Positions 40,303-50,329 of a DNA stretch of 64,000 bases are shown piece by piece; position 1 is the stretch's first letter; the number at the start of each line of letters is the position of its first letter. The DNA lies in the NCBI RefSeq assembly GCF_021018805.1, contig NC_086247.1:4657230-4721229 (forward strand). Direction: 5' to 3'. Both the position numbers and the translations under genes were made by a program. The DNA comes from Prinia subflava. Lineage: Eukaryota; Chordata; Aves; Passeriformes; Cisticolidae. The notes under the pieces are model-generated. The model was given only the letters and a program-made list of their open reading frames with translations, was not told the DNA's origin and did no database searches.

Positions 40303-43300
40303 GTGAGTTGTTTTATCACAAGTATTGGATTTTGAATGACCTGCATTTGAAAGGGGCTTCGTTGCTCTATTGTACACTTCCAGGCAGATTGATTTTTGGA
40401 AAGCCCCGTGATTATGGCAGCTATTGCTAACAGTGCTGCTGTGTTCATCTGGAATGGTCTCTCTGAAATGGTTTAAGGCTGCAATTTCCTACCATGCAAA
40501 CCACTAGTAAATTATCAGAGGCAGCAATTTCTGGTCACTCCAGATGTGGCTGAATGTGAACAGGTAACCCTAGATTGAGTGTTCAATACCATATTGCCAG
40601 TCCCTTGAGTCACCCAGCGCAGCCTGCAGTAACAGATTTTAAATAACTTTTATTCTTTTTCTTTAGTCCGTAAGAAACATTCCCCAGGCTGAGCCAAGGA
40701 ACTCAGCAAATCAGTTTTAGTCAGGTCCTGAGGAAACACAACAGACTGCAAAAAGAAAATGCTAAGCATTAATGGGCAATCTGATGAGCTGGTTCATTTC
40801 CTGGATGCTTAGCATACTGTTAAAAAACCATATAGAAATGCTTAAAATGAGGCAAAAAAAAAAAAAAAAAAGAGCCCCTTTTAAAAACAATTGAGATTAT
40901 GATTTTTCTTTCAATTTCTCTAGAAAATTCAAGTGTAGGAGCTTTTTGCTTCTAAGGCAAGACACTGAAAATACAGTGTATCCCGTAGCCTTCTCTCCCA
41001 AAAATACAACAACAGAACACCTGGAATGAAAATTTGCAGGCAATGCTGCAGGGTGGAATGAGCAGCATTTCTGGTAATAAATATTTCTTCATGAAATAAA
41101 CATGAAGAAGAGAGTGTTTGGGATAGTGCTTAGGACCTTTGTTTAGGTCAGCTCTTCAGATTGGTAATAAAATATGTCTGTCAAAATTTAATATATAAGT
41201 GAACCTTTGTTAGAAGGAAATTAAAGGTTAACCACAGAGATAGTTACCATGCATATTTTTCAATTACTCGTCACAGGAGAAAATATTTCTAAAAGCTAAT
41301 GAGCATGAAATATACCATCAACTTGAATTTTAATGGGGGCTAACTGCATTCTTATAGCTGAATAATTTAAATATGTCAACAGAAATCATCCAGGGATGCC
41401 TTTCCTTGACTCTGTTTCTGACAATGTGGAGTTTTTAATCAGAGTGTTGGTGTTTGGATGCCCAGCTGCCGAAGGTCCTGACCCTCCAGGCTAATGAGGG
41501 AAAAGGGAGATGTCAGTGTGATGTATTCTTACCTTCTGATTGAGCCTCCTACAGGGCAAAAAGTCAGGAGGTCACATCTCTGGTGCCTGCCCAGGCAGCC
41601 TTCTCATACGTTACGGTCCCTGCTTTTGCCCCATTGCTCAGTGTTTTGACATTTCTCCTGTAAACACAATCCCCAAGAAGTTAAAAATAGAATTGTTTTC
41701 TGCTGCTTGTCCTCCTTTCCATACAAAAAGGTGAAATGAACAAAATGTCGACTCTTGGACAAGAAGTGTTACATTTCAGTGTGTGTAGTGTTGGCTCCAC
41801 ACAGGCTGCTAGGGAAAGTGCTTGGTCATGTTTCTTTGGGGCACAGAGCCCTGATTGTGGAAGAAAATCCTTTATATCTGCCAGAGGTGCTCTCTTCCCT
41901 CATAATAACTAATTTAGGAATAAAAAATAGATTTCAGAAAGTTCCATCTGTTTGTGGGGGACGAGGGGAAAGCCCTGGTTTGTGCATTTGATGCTTCAGG
42001 GAAGAATCATGCTCAGAATTGTGATTATGCTCTGAGTTTGGCCAAAAGTGAGACAGATGCTGGTTAAAAACCCAAAGAAGCTCATGACTGGGTGAGATGA
42101 AAGACAACTAGAGTTTCTCTTTTTTATAAACAAAAGTTTGAGATACTGGACCAGATTCCCTGCTGGTTTTCAACTCAGTGCTGCTGTGTGGAAGCTGTTA
42201 AAAATGTCCCCATCATTTTTTTAGCCTGAGGTCATGGGCATTTGACTATTTTTCCTGTCTAGTGGATGTGGCTTGAGGTGCTGCCCTTTCCCAGCTGCTT
42301 GTGGAAGATGCTCCCCTCTCCCCCAGCAGACCCATCAGGACATTGCAAGCACTTGTTTTTGTGCAAAGTTGTCCTGTTTAGCAAAAACTACATTGGTCAG
42401 CAGTTTGAGTTAATTGGGCTGACTTCACACTGACACTGGTACAGAAATACTGACATGATTTATTGCAGGACTCAGCTGGGTGGGAGGAAGGATGGAGAAT
42501 CAAGTGTGGCTTGGTGTATCACTGGTGCGTGGTCAAGAATGAGTGGGAGCATCAGGTATTACAGCAAGGGCAGCTACTCCTCACATCCTGAAATTTCACT
42601 CTGCTGTCATGAAGAAACTTCATTACTGGTACAAAAAAACCCCAAAAGATCCCTCTGCCTACCTAAATGTTAGTTTCATATTAAGACTCATGCTCAAAAA
42701 TTCACCATTATTTTTGATTCCAGACTATGAAGTCTCAAAGCAGTTTCTGCTGCTGCCTGGAAGGCAGGGGATATATACAGAAATTTTCAGGATGCACATG
42801 CTGCTTTGCAGTGTGAATATAAATTGTGGAAAAGGTAAAAGTTACACAATTTGGTATTTCCCTTTCTTGTGGCTTGAAGTCCAAGTTAGAAGATCTATCT
42901 TGGAGGTAATGATACTTATTCACCTCTTTGGGCTTTTACCTCTGTTAGATGCAGCAGCCTGGGTTTGTGTCACAAAGTCTCTGTTGGGATATGCTACTTC
43001 AAAAAGCAAAGTCTTTTCTGGAAAATTTTAAAGGCTATTGAGTTATTTCCATGCATTCTAAATTAAGTAAAATCTGTATTTTTGAGCTCAACTTCTAATT
43101 TGGCTAACCTTCCTATTCTCTGTATTTGACTGAAAAGGGGACTTTCTCCATTATGACTTAAATATTTGCCAGTTTTTGTTCAATGGGTAATTTTGAAACA
43201 CGAATTAACATGGTAGAACCTACCCATTAAAACACAGCAGATTAATTTATCTTTTTATCTTGCTCCACAACATAAGGTTTATCTTTTGCCCTATCATTAT

Positions 43301-43654
43301 TTTTTTTAGTTCTTACCAATTTCTTTTTGTTGAATAATTAGTTGATCAGACAGAATTGCTTTTTGCCAAATTAAAACCAAAAATATTGCCTTCTGTGGAG
43401 AATCCTGTAACTCCCAGCAATTCATCCTCTCTTGTTGGCCCTGCTTGTGCTGTTACTTATTCTCAAGCAGGACTTTTTCCTGTGTGTGTTATCATGCTCA
43501 AGCTCAAGTGATTGGTAGTGGGAGATGAGGAGAAATTCATTAGTAGATGGTCATTTTGAATCAGCTCAGAAGCCAGGGTGAACATTTGCTCACTTCTGGC
43601 AGGTCCTTTGTGGCCCATCTGGAACAAATTATTTTTCTTGGCACTGTTTTATTC
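40303..43654 (+). other. Final TRAPPC9 intron, 5' part
   Basis: The intron opens with GTGAGTTG at 40,303. Apart from a poly-A run (about 40,856-40,871) I recognise no element here. A 162-residue frame at 42,543-43,031 lacks any domain. Confidence 0.5.
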
Positions 43655-43760
43655 ACACTGTAAACTCTTTGGGGCAGCGAGCAGTAGCTGGCACCAGCCC
43701 TAATCTCCAACTGAGCTCCCTAAGTACTACAGCAGTATAAATAAGCAGTAATTAGTTCTA
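43655..43760 (+). repeat. Ancient amniote SINE/LINE tail fragment
   Basis: CACTGTAAACTCTTTGGGGCAG, then CACCAGCCCTAATCT, then AGCTCCCTAAGTACTACAGCAGTATAAATAA, follows the block order of an old amniote interspersed repeat. In that repeat a TGTAAACTCTTTGGGGCAGGGA phrase precedes a GGGCTCCTAGGYRCTACNGTAATAAAAATAA-like tail. It is heavily diverged and assigned from memory. Confidence 0.45.
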
Positions 43761-45562
43761 AGCAATCGCAGTCCCACATGGTAGCCTAAATCAGGGAAGG
43801 ATTAGGATGGAGCTAGAAACTTAATTTTTCTTCTACCTTGGTGGAACAAAGGAATAATGTGGACTTTTTTTCCTTGATTTTCGATCGTTATTTTCTGAGG
43901 TACAAGCTCCTCATCTTTGTTTCCATGAATGGTGGCATTTTAATAAAACCTCTTTTAACTCTGCTTTGATTCAGGAATGTCAGAATCCTGATGAATGATT
44001 CAACACACATACAGGCACATCGGGGCAGTGGCACTACCAGAGCTGTGTGCTGCTGGACTGAAGGACAACACAAATTTGGTCTGTTCCTCCCAGTTTAGCG
44101 GGGTCATGCTCTGCAGTCAGTGGGGTGGTGTGTCCTGCCAGGCATGGGGGTGACCCCCTGAAAAAGCCACTCTGAGTGGCTGAGCAAGTCATCAGAGCTT
44201 TTGCAGTTTAGGGAACATTTTGATTTGATCTGCATTTGATTGGGTGAATCCTGGTGTTGAACAGCTGGCTTAGATGTGGACATCCACTTTACAGATGTTT
44301 GATTCAGTTCCAGACGGAGACACCTGAATGAGGAGGTTTACCAGGGGTGCTGGCCCTCTAAGATCCCATGGAACTGTGGTCTGCAGGTAGAACCTGGCTT
44401 ATTAACACAGGGCTGAGATTCAGTTGCCTAAAAGTAGATGTTTGCCATCATACAGGTGCTGTGCATGTCCTACCAGCCACCAGATACTGCCAGAAATCCT
44501 GTAAGACATCCTGGGCATCTTCCCAGTCCAGTGCAGGTGTCTCAGTGCCTTAGGCCATCCCATTACCTGTGTATAGGCAACTCTCTTCTGGCTCTGCAGC
44601 CTGCCTAGAGAAACCATTCTGTGTTTGCTCCACTGTCTGCATTGACTGGGCATCCTCCTTTTGTAGTAGGAGCTTGGATGCTTTGGACTCCCAAATGTAG
44701 GTTTAACCTCAAAGTTAGTCCTGTGCCTGGTGTAGCAGCTGGGCTGGATGTGACCCTCTACTGACCTGACTGCTGCAGCTGGATTTCTGATCCTTTGGGA
44801 ATGTTTGTAGGCAGCCCCACTGGAGACACAGCCTTGCTTTCCAAAGTTAGTTCCTGTTTTGAAGGAAACATCTTGTAACTTCTGTAGATCCACCTGCACT
44901 TAAGCAAGGCGAAGATTCTCAAGCTCATTTTGCTTCCCTGTTTCTTTTCCCAATTGTTGATACAGTGGTGATGGTACAACAGCTGTGGGTAGAGCCCAAA
45001 CCATGAATGTGATCTCTGGTGTTGATGCTGACGGGCCTGAAGCCACCTTCCTGCTTGCCAAGGGCTCTGAGCTGTGCTGTTCCAGATATTCCTTCATGGT
45101 GCAGGGCGATGAGGGAAAATGGACCAGGAACTTGAAAAAGCTGAGGGTCTTGAGGAGGCTTTGTTTGCTGTTTGCCTGCACCCACTGCTGGCATTAGTGC
45201 CTGCCTCTGCCCTGCTCTGGATGAAAGTCCAATCAGTTCCAGTGAGGCAGGAATCAGGCAGGCAGCCCTGGAAGAAGGGGAAGGAAGCAAGAGGGGACAC
45301 GGCTCGATGCTGTTCTACATGTCCAGATGCAGTGCCAGAGGGCAAGAACTTGTACCCAGCCAGGAGGGGAGAAGCCAAGGACAGGGTCAGGGGACAGCTG
45401 TGGCTGCTCTGATCATTCACGTGGGTGGCACGGTGCTGATACAAGTTTGCTGTTGGTCAGCAGAAGTGCTCAGCACCCAAACCAAAGGGAGCCTGGGCTG
45501 TCCAGCTCTGAGGATGTGGCTGCTTGTGAACAGACAGGCCCTTGTGCAGGAGCTGCAATTAA
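43761..45562. other. Final intron, unclassified GC-richer block
   Basis: The part from about 44,350 to 45,560 is richer in G/C than the intron around it and has overlapping long frames on both strands (159 residues at 44,420-44,899 minus; 172 residues at 45,172-45,690 plus). None shows a known domain, and they overlap each other in several frames. An old, unnamed transposable element is possible, but I cannot support one. Confidence 0.35.
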
Positions 45563-45797
45563 GAGTCATGCACAGAATGGTTTGGGTTGGAAGGAAACTT
45601 AAAGCTCATCTCATTCCAACCCCTCTGCCATGGGCAGGGACACGTTCCCCTATCCCAGGTTGCTCCAAGCCCCACCCAGACTGGCCTTGAACACTTCCAG
45701 GGATGGGGCATTCATAGATTCCCTGGGCAACTTGTGCCACTACCCACCCTCACAGTAAAGAATTTTTTCCATATATGTATCCTGAATTATCCTTCTT
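45563..45797 (-). mobile_element. CR1 LINE, 3' half, interrupted by the provirus
   Basis: The plus strand carries the reverse-complement CR1 3' end: CACAGAATGGTTTGGGTTGGAAGG, CCATGGGCAGGGACACGTTCC, GGTTGCTCCAAGCCCCACCCAG, CTTGAACACTTCCAGGGATGGGGCA and ACCCTCACAGTAAAGAATTTTTTCC. It stops at ATCCTTCTT and resumes at 53,976 with CTTCTTTCAATTTGATCC. Removing the provirus and one CTTCTT copy restores a continuous CR1 reading, so the provirus landed inside an existing CR1 copy. Confidence 0.92.
45792..45797. repeat. Target-site duplication of the provirus (3' side), CTTCTT
   Basis: CTTCTT directly precedes the LTR on the plus strand and is repeated exactly at 53,976-53,981 on the other side. A 6-bp duplication is usual for alpha- and betaretroviral integration. 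Confidence 0.95.
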
Positions 45798-46114
45798 TGA
45801 TATAAAACCTCTATTCCCCTCAAAGGGTCTCAGCTAGCTCAGCCCTTCTCAGGCCTTGGAGGATTATATCAAGAAAGACAGGATAAGGATTCAAAAGAGG
45901 CTCTCACCCTTTCTGCTGCTTTATTCCAGGTTGATGTTCCAGGAGAGAGAGAGCTCCCGGGGGACAGGGGACCCTTTATCTTAGGGTCTCTGAGGGAGGG
46001 GCTAGCTGGCACACAGCCAATGGGGTCAGAAGGGGAAGGAAGGGTCAGACTACATGACAGGAGTTCCAGGGGTCCCTGAGGGAGAAGAAACCATTTCCCC
46101 AGGGGGATGTAACA
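45798..46114 (-). repeat. 3' LTR of the provirus (317 bp)
   Basis: Read on the minus strand the LTR begins TGTTACATCCCCC and ends TTTTATATCA, with the canonical TG...CA termini. It contains an ATTGG (inverted CCAAT box, 46,017-46,021), a TATA-like GATAAAG (45,974-45,980) and the polyadenylation signal AATAAA (45,920-45,925), in the order expected for U3, R and U5. It matches the other LTR at every position except the last U5 base (A here, G there). Confidence 0.97.
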
Positions 46115-46129
46115 TCTCCTCCTTTTTTT
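46115..46129 (-). promoter_or_regulatory. Polypurine tract of the provirus
   Basis: On the minus strand AAAAAAAGGAGGAGA directly abuts the TG of the 3' LTR. This is the expected position and composition of the plus-strand DNA primer site. Confidence 0.93.
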
Positions 46130-46166
46130 GTTTAAAAAGATACAGAGAGAAATTCTCAAATTCTGT

Positions 46167-47510
46167 TTAACACGGAGTGCGGGTTTCCCACCACTTATGG
46201 TTGGTAGGGAGACCGGACCGCTTTAGATTTGCCAACTCTATATGGTTGACTTCTGAGGTAGAAGATATGAGGCCATTAATAGCCTTGAAAATCAAACAGC
46301 GTAGGATTCCGAATGCTATGGTTACAAGGAAAAGGATAACAAAAAGTAACATAATTGTTTTGACTACAGAAGTCCACCACCCAGTGAGTCCCCAGCCCTT
46401 GAACAGTTCCTTGATCCAATCTTCTGATTCTTGCTTCACTTGTCCGATCATGTTGTTCATGCTTCGGAGGGCAGCATGGATGTTTGGAGCCTTTGAGGAC
46501 AAATTCATGCAACAGAGTCCTTCAAATTCCTGGCATTCATGTCCATGTAATAGCAAGAGATAATCGATAGCAGCACGGTTCTGGATCGTGGCCTGTCTGG
46601 TAATCTCCTCGTCTTCTAGGAGGGAGCTGATGGCGATAGATGTTAAATTAGCCTGCTTGACCACCCAGCACTCTAGTTGGCCCAATTCACCTAGAGCTTT
46701 GGCTGCTGCTACCCACGGAAGAAACAGGGATACAGCAACTCTTTTTGACTTTGCCCAATGAAAAATGTCTGAATTACAATTTGGGTCCAAATTGTCAGCA
46801 CTCCTTTTTTGAATTTTGTCAGCCGATTTGTTTTTGTGTGTCCATTCACGAATTAAAGTTTGGTTGGGTGTCAACACGGACAATCGCCCTATGGTACATG
46901 GCCCTCCGAAAAGCCGGGATGGAATTCCTGCCCATGCCCGATCCCCACAAACCAAGAACAATCCTCTAGGGAGGCTCCTGGGTTTGGAGTGGGATGGGTT
47001 GTCTGATGCAATGTGGCTTATATTATGACACCACCTCTTTGCAGTAAATTCTCCCCGGAACTGCTTTATAAGGTGGTACTCGTCAGTGCTAGAGGGTTTT
47101 GGGATGACAGAGAAATGGATGCAGTATGTGGCAGGGGAGGAACCCAATAGTTCTAACTCCTGGGGTTCATGAGCTACCCTGGGCAAACCCTGCACCCATT
47201 CCGCTAAGGGGTTCATGGCAAACACGTCTTGCTTCTGATGATCTTTGTGTGGTTGTGGGGTGTGTGCCTCTGGAATTTCGTTGGACCTGTATTTGTCCAA
47301 GCCTGCTGGAAATTCTCCAGCCTGCAAAGGAATTCCTACCAGACAGGTAGACATAGGATTCTTAGCTGCTGCAGTGGACAAACATATGTTTTCTTGCTGA
47401 AGTGTCTGTGCCAGGGTTACCCAGACGTTCTGACGTGGCTGAGGGATGATCCATGCAGCTGCCAGACTGTTCAGCATTAGCAGGATGACAACTTGGATGG
47501 GGTTCATCAT
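46167..47510 (-). CDS. env: Retroviral envelope glycoprotein (Env), alpharetrovirus-like TM
   Basis: Env is a 447-residue precursor of surface (SU) and transmembrane (TM) subunits that normally mediates receptor binding and membrane fusion. I chose the ATG at 47,508-47,510: it lies 26 nt after a strong splice acceptor and begins a hydrophobic signal peptide (VVILLMLNSLAAA). The open frame extends 84 codons further upstream, overlapping pol in another frame. Visible parts are a KIQKR cleavage-like site at about 232-236 and an internal hydrophobic fusion segment (about 258-276) between Cys245 and Cys281. QNRAAID (310-316) is followed by CX6CC (Cys326, Cys333, Cys334), a membrane span at about 386-406 and a tail of about 40 residues. 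Five N-glycosylation sequons are seen (163, 216, 227, 288, 336). SU is short, about 235 residues with its signal. The cleavage site lacks the usual Arg at P4. Confidence 0.93.
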   Translation of the reverse strand: MMNPIQVVILLMLNSLAAAWIIPQPRQNVWVTLAQTLQQENICLSTAAAKNPMSTCLVGIPLQAGEFPAGLDKYRSNEIPEAHTPQPHKDHQKQDVFAMNPLAEWVQGLPRVAHEPQELELLGSSPATYCIHFSVIPKPSSTDEYHLIKQFRGEFTAKRWCHNISHIASDNPSHSKPRSLPRGLFLVCGDRAWAGIPSRLFGGPCTIGRLSVLTPNQTLIREWTHKNKSADKIQKRSADNLDPNCNSDIFHWAKSKRVAVSLFLPWVAAAKALGELGQLECWVVKQANLTSIAISSLLEDEEITRQATIQNRAAIDYLLLLHGHECQEFEGLCCMNLSSKAPNIHAALRSMNNMIGQVKQESEDWIKELFKGWGLTGWWTSVVKTIMLLFVILFLVTIAFGILRCLIFKAINGLISSTSEVNHIELANLKRSGLPTNHKWWETRTPC

Positions 47511-47536
47511 AGGGTTGAGTGGGAGGTAGGTTTTCT

Positions 47537-47554
47537 CTGGAAGGGAAAAATAAA
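47537..47554 (-). promoter_or_regulatory. Splice acceptor for env mRNA
   Basis: On the minus strand TTTATTTTTCCCTTCCAG ends at 47,537, a pyrimidine tract followed by CAG. The env ATG follows 26 nt later. It pairs naturally with the leader donor at 53,536 to give a singly spliced env message. Confidence 0.75.
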
Positions 47555-47605
47555 CATTTTTAAAACATGTTAAAAGTTCCTGTTTCTGCCAGAAGGAATC
47601 CACCT

Positions 47606-50329
47606 CTAAGGAGGATCTTTCTCTTCCATCCGGCGGCGTCTTCTCTTCGAAGCATCGGTCACTTGCTTCTCGTCCCCTTCTGCTGGAGCTGGATTTTTGG
47701 GGACAAAAGGTTTCACCCACTTCTGGGGAATCCACCGAGGGCCTGAGGGAGTAGCCACACATGCATAGCCACGACCCCAGGTCACAAGCTCATAGGGACC
47801 TCTGGTTTCCCAAGTTTCAGGATCCCTAATCAAAACCGGTGGACGCTGAGACAATTTAAACTGATCACCACTGTTAAAATGACGTACCACAGGTGGACTC
47901 ATGTTTTCAAATGAACAGTTCAGAAAATTGATGGTGAACATGGCTTTGCAGAGCTTCTGCTGTGGTGTCATCCACGAAGCCGAGCAGTTCTGCCTAGCCA
48001 GAACCTGTTTGAGCGTTTGGTGTGCACGCTCGATCACAGCTTGACCTGTGGGGGAGTGAGGGATGCCAGTTTTATGCTCCACTCCCCACTGCTGGACAAA
48101 TTCTAGGAACTCCTTGGACACATACCCTGGGCCATTATCAGTTTTGATTGTTTTTGGAATTCCCAACACTGCAAAGGCTTGCACTAGGTGTTGCTTGGCA
48201 TGTATGGATTTTTCTCCTGCGTGTGCAGAGGCATACACTGCACCTGAATATGTGTCAATGCTCACATGAACATATTTGAGGCGACCAAAACTAGGAATGT
48301 GTGTGATGTCTGTTTGCCATACCTCACAGCTGCCCAGGCCCCTGGGGTTAACCCCCATGCCCATCGATGGCATGACCTGGAGCTGGCAGTTCGGACAGGT
48401 ACCTACAATGGCTCGAGCCTGGCTCCGTGTTAGTTGGAATTGTCGGATCAGGGCTGGCACATTTTGATGGTAATGTTGGTGACTCAGTTTTGCCTGCTGG
48501 AAGACATCAGGGAGATGTGCCTTTTCAACTGGTGCAGCAAGGGAGTCTGCCTGGCGATTCCCCTCTGCGATCTCACCTGGCAAATCAGTGTGTGACCTCA
48601 CATGCATCACGTAAAACGGGTGCTGTCGATGAGAAACCAAATAGATTAGCTTTGAAAGCAACCTGAAGAGATGTTCATTCTCTATTTCTTTGAGCACAGC
48701 CTGCTCCGCTCTGGACACTACTCCCGCCACATAGGCAGAGTCGGTTACCAAATTGATTGGTTCTGAGAACTTCTCAAAAGCTCTTACCACTGCGGCCAGT
48801 TCAGCCACTTGGGGGGATCCCTCCACAAACTCAACATCAGCTTCCCAATGCTGAGTCCGTGGGTTTCTCCAAGTCACCACGGACTTGTTTGAAGCCCCCG
48901 ATGCGTCTGTGAAGACTGTGAGAGCTTTGAGTGGTCTCCGACTCCTTTTCTCATGAGGAATAAGGTGGAATTCCTCATTGAACAACTTGTGGGACGGGGC
49001 ATGGACTGATATTTGTCCCCTGTAGCTGTCCAGAGATAGTTGGAGACTGGCATTGCTCTGCAGCAAATGCTCAAACATCTCTTTGGTCAATCTCTCAGGA
49101 GAGTTCTTTCCCTCCTCTGAAAGTCTGACCGGGAGGTGAATGCATGCAAAGTCACAACCTGCCAATTCACACAATCTTACCCTGGCCTTCCGAATCAGCT
49201 GTGCTATCAGCTCCTGTGGCTCTGTGATGGTCTTGGATCTTTGGTGGGAGAGGAAAACCCACTCTATTATCAACAGTGAATCTCTCTCTTCCTCGATCCA
49301 CTGAAAGATCAAGCCATGCAGGTGTGGCAGTTTTCCTAGAACAATAAACTGGAAAGGCACCTTTGGCTCACACCGGTGAGCCTGTCTCTCTGACAAGGCT
49401 TTTTGTACCTTTTCGATTGCTGTCTTCGCCTCTGGGGTCAGCTCCCTGGGAGACGTCAGCTCCTTCTCCCCCTTCAATAAATTGAAGAGGGGTTCTAGAT
49501 CTTGATTTGTGAGGCCTAGCCAGGGTCTTACCCAATTCAAGGACCCACACAGGGAGTGGAGATCTGCTAGAGTTTTTGGATTGCAGCCAATTTCTAAGCT
49601 CTGTGGAACCACAGTCCTTGCACTGATTTGCAAGCCCAGGTATTTCCAAGGTGGCATCCTTTGAACCTTGTCCTCCTGTAATTGAAATCCAGCAGAGGTT
49701 AAAACTTTAACCACTAGGTCAAGCGTGTGTTGGAGTATAGAGTCATTGGGGCCACACACTAGCACATCATCCATGTAGTGAAGGATGATGGCTTCTTTTC
49801 TCTGTGCGCGTATTGGAGACAGTAATGAGGCTACATATTGTTGGCATATAAAAGGACTCGATTTGAGACCCTGGGGAAGGACCCTCCAGTGATAACGCTT
49901 CATTGGGGCCTGTCTATTGACAGTGGGAACTGAGAAGGCAAACCTAGGGGCATCTTCAGGGTGCAATGGAATTTGGAAAAAACAGTCCTTGATGTCTAAG
50001 ACAGCCAATTTCCAATCTCGGGGGAGCATTGTTGGAGTGGGCATCCCTGGTTGGAGGGGTCCCATGTCTTCTACTATTTTGTTAATTTCTCTTAGATCAT
50101 GGAGCAACCTCCACTTATCCTTTCCCGGTTTCTTTATCACAAAGATCGGGAAATTCCAGGGGCTAGTTGTCTCCACAATGTGTCCCTGAGCCAATTGCTC
50201 TTCCACGAGTTTTTCCAGCGCCTTGAGCTTTTCTTTACTCAAAGGCCACTGTGCTACCCATCTGGGGGTGTTTTCCAACCACTTTAACTTCTGGGTAGGG
50301 CGCTCCACAGTGGCTACTTGCAAAAATCC
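47606..50329 (-). CDS. pol: Retroviral polymerase (reverse transcriptase, RNase H, integrase)
   Basis: Pol copies the RNA genome into DNA and integrates it. It is read as the last part of Gag-Pro-Pol after a -1 slip at GGATTTT, so it needs no start codon; the frame has no ATG at its beginning. Residue numbers count from the TTG at 50,321-50,323. RT shows Asp110 in AVLDIKDCFF, LPQG at 149-152 and YMDD at 183-186. RNase H has Asp473, Glu508, Asp528 and Asp593. Integrase has the HHCC zinc site (His615, His619, Cys643, Cys646) and the D,D-35-E triad Asp672, Asp729, Glu765, then a basic C-terminal end. All catalytic residues that I can place are intact over about 905 residues, with no stop. Order and length are normal for a betaretrovirus. 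Confidence 0.97.
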   Translation of the reverse strand, partial: GFLQVATVERPTQKLKWLENTPRWVAQWPLSKEKLKALEKLVEEQLAQGHIVETTSPWNFPIFVIKKPGKDKWRLLHDLREINKIVEDMGPLQPGMPTPTMLPRDWKLAVLDIKDCFFQIPLHPEDAPRFAFSVPTVNRQAPMKRYHWRVLPQGLKSSPFICQQYVASLLSPIRAQRKEAIILHYMDDVLVCGPNDSILQHTLDLVVKVLTSAGFQLQEDKVQRMPPWKYLGLQISARTVVPQSLEIGCNPKTLADLHSLCGSLNWVRPWLGLTNQDLEPLFNLLKGEKELTSPRELTPEAKTAIEKVQKALSERQAHRCEPKVPFQFIVLGKLPHLHGLIFQWIEEERDSLLIIEWVFLSHQRSKTITEPQELIAQLIRKARVRLCELAGCDFACIHLPVRLSEEGKNSPERLTKEMFEHLLQSNASLQLSLDSYRGQISVHAPSHKLFNEEFHLIPHEKRSRRPLKALTVFTDASGASNKSVVTWRNPRTQHWEADVEFVEGSPQVAELAAVVRAFEKFSEPINLVTDSAYVAGVVSRAEQAVLKEIENEHLFRLLSKLIYLVSHRQHPFYVMHVRSHTDLPGEIAEGNRQADSLAAPVEKAHLPDVFQQAKLSHQHYHQNVPALIRQFQLTRSQARAIVGTCPNCQLQVMPSMGMGVNPRGLGSCEVWQTDITHIPSFGRLKYVHVSIDTYSGAVYASAHAGEKSIHAKQHLVQAFAVLGIPKTIKTDNGPGYVSKEFLEFVQQWGVEHKTGIPHSPTGQAVIERAHQTLKQVLARQNCSASWMTPQQKLCKAMFTINFLNCSFENMSPPVVRHFNSGDQFKLSQRPPVLIRDPETWETRGPYELVTWGRGYACVATPSGPRWIPQKWVKPFVPKNPAPAEGDEKQVTDASKRRRRRMEEKDPP

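Noticed and set aside
40125..40430. 101-residue plus-strand frame overlapping the TRAPPC9 exon
   Set aside because: It is in a different register from the conserved peptide and reads through the splice donor into the intron.
45172..45690. 172-residue plus-strand frame before the provirus
   Set aside because: It runs into the CR1 3' end and has no recognisable domain.
47511..47762. Env starting 84 codons earlier, overlapping the end of pol
   Set aside because: The upstream part is the antiphase of pol coding sequence and lacks a signal peptide. The ATG at 47,508-47,510 follows a strong splice acceptor and begins a hydrophobic leader.
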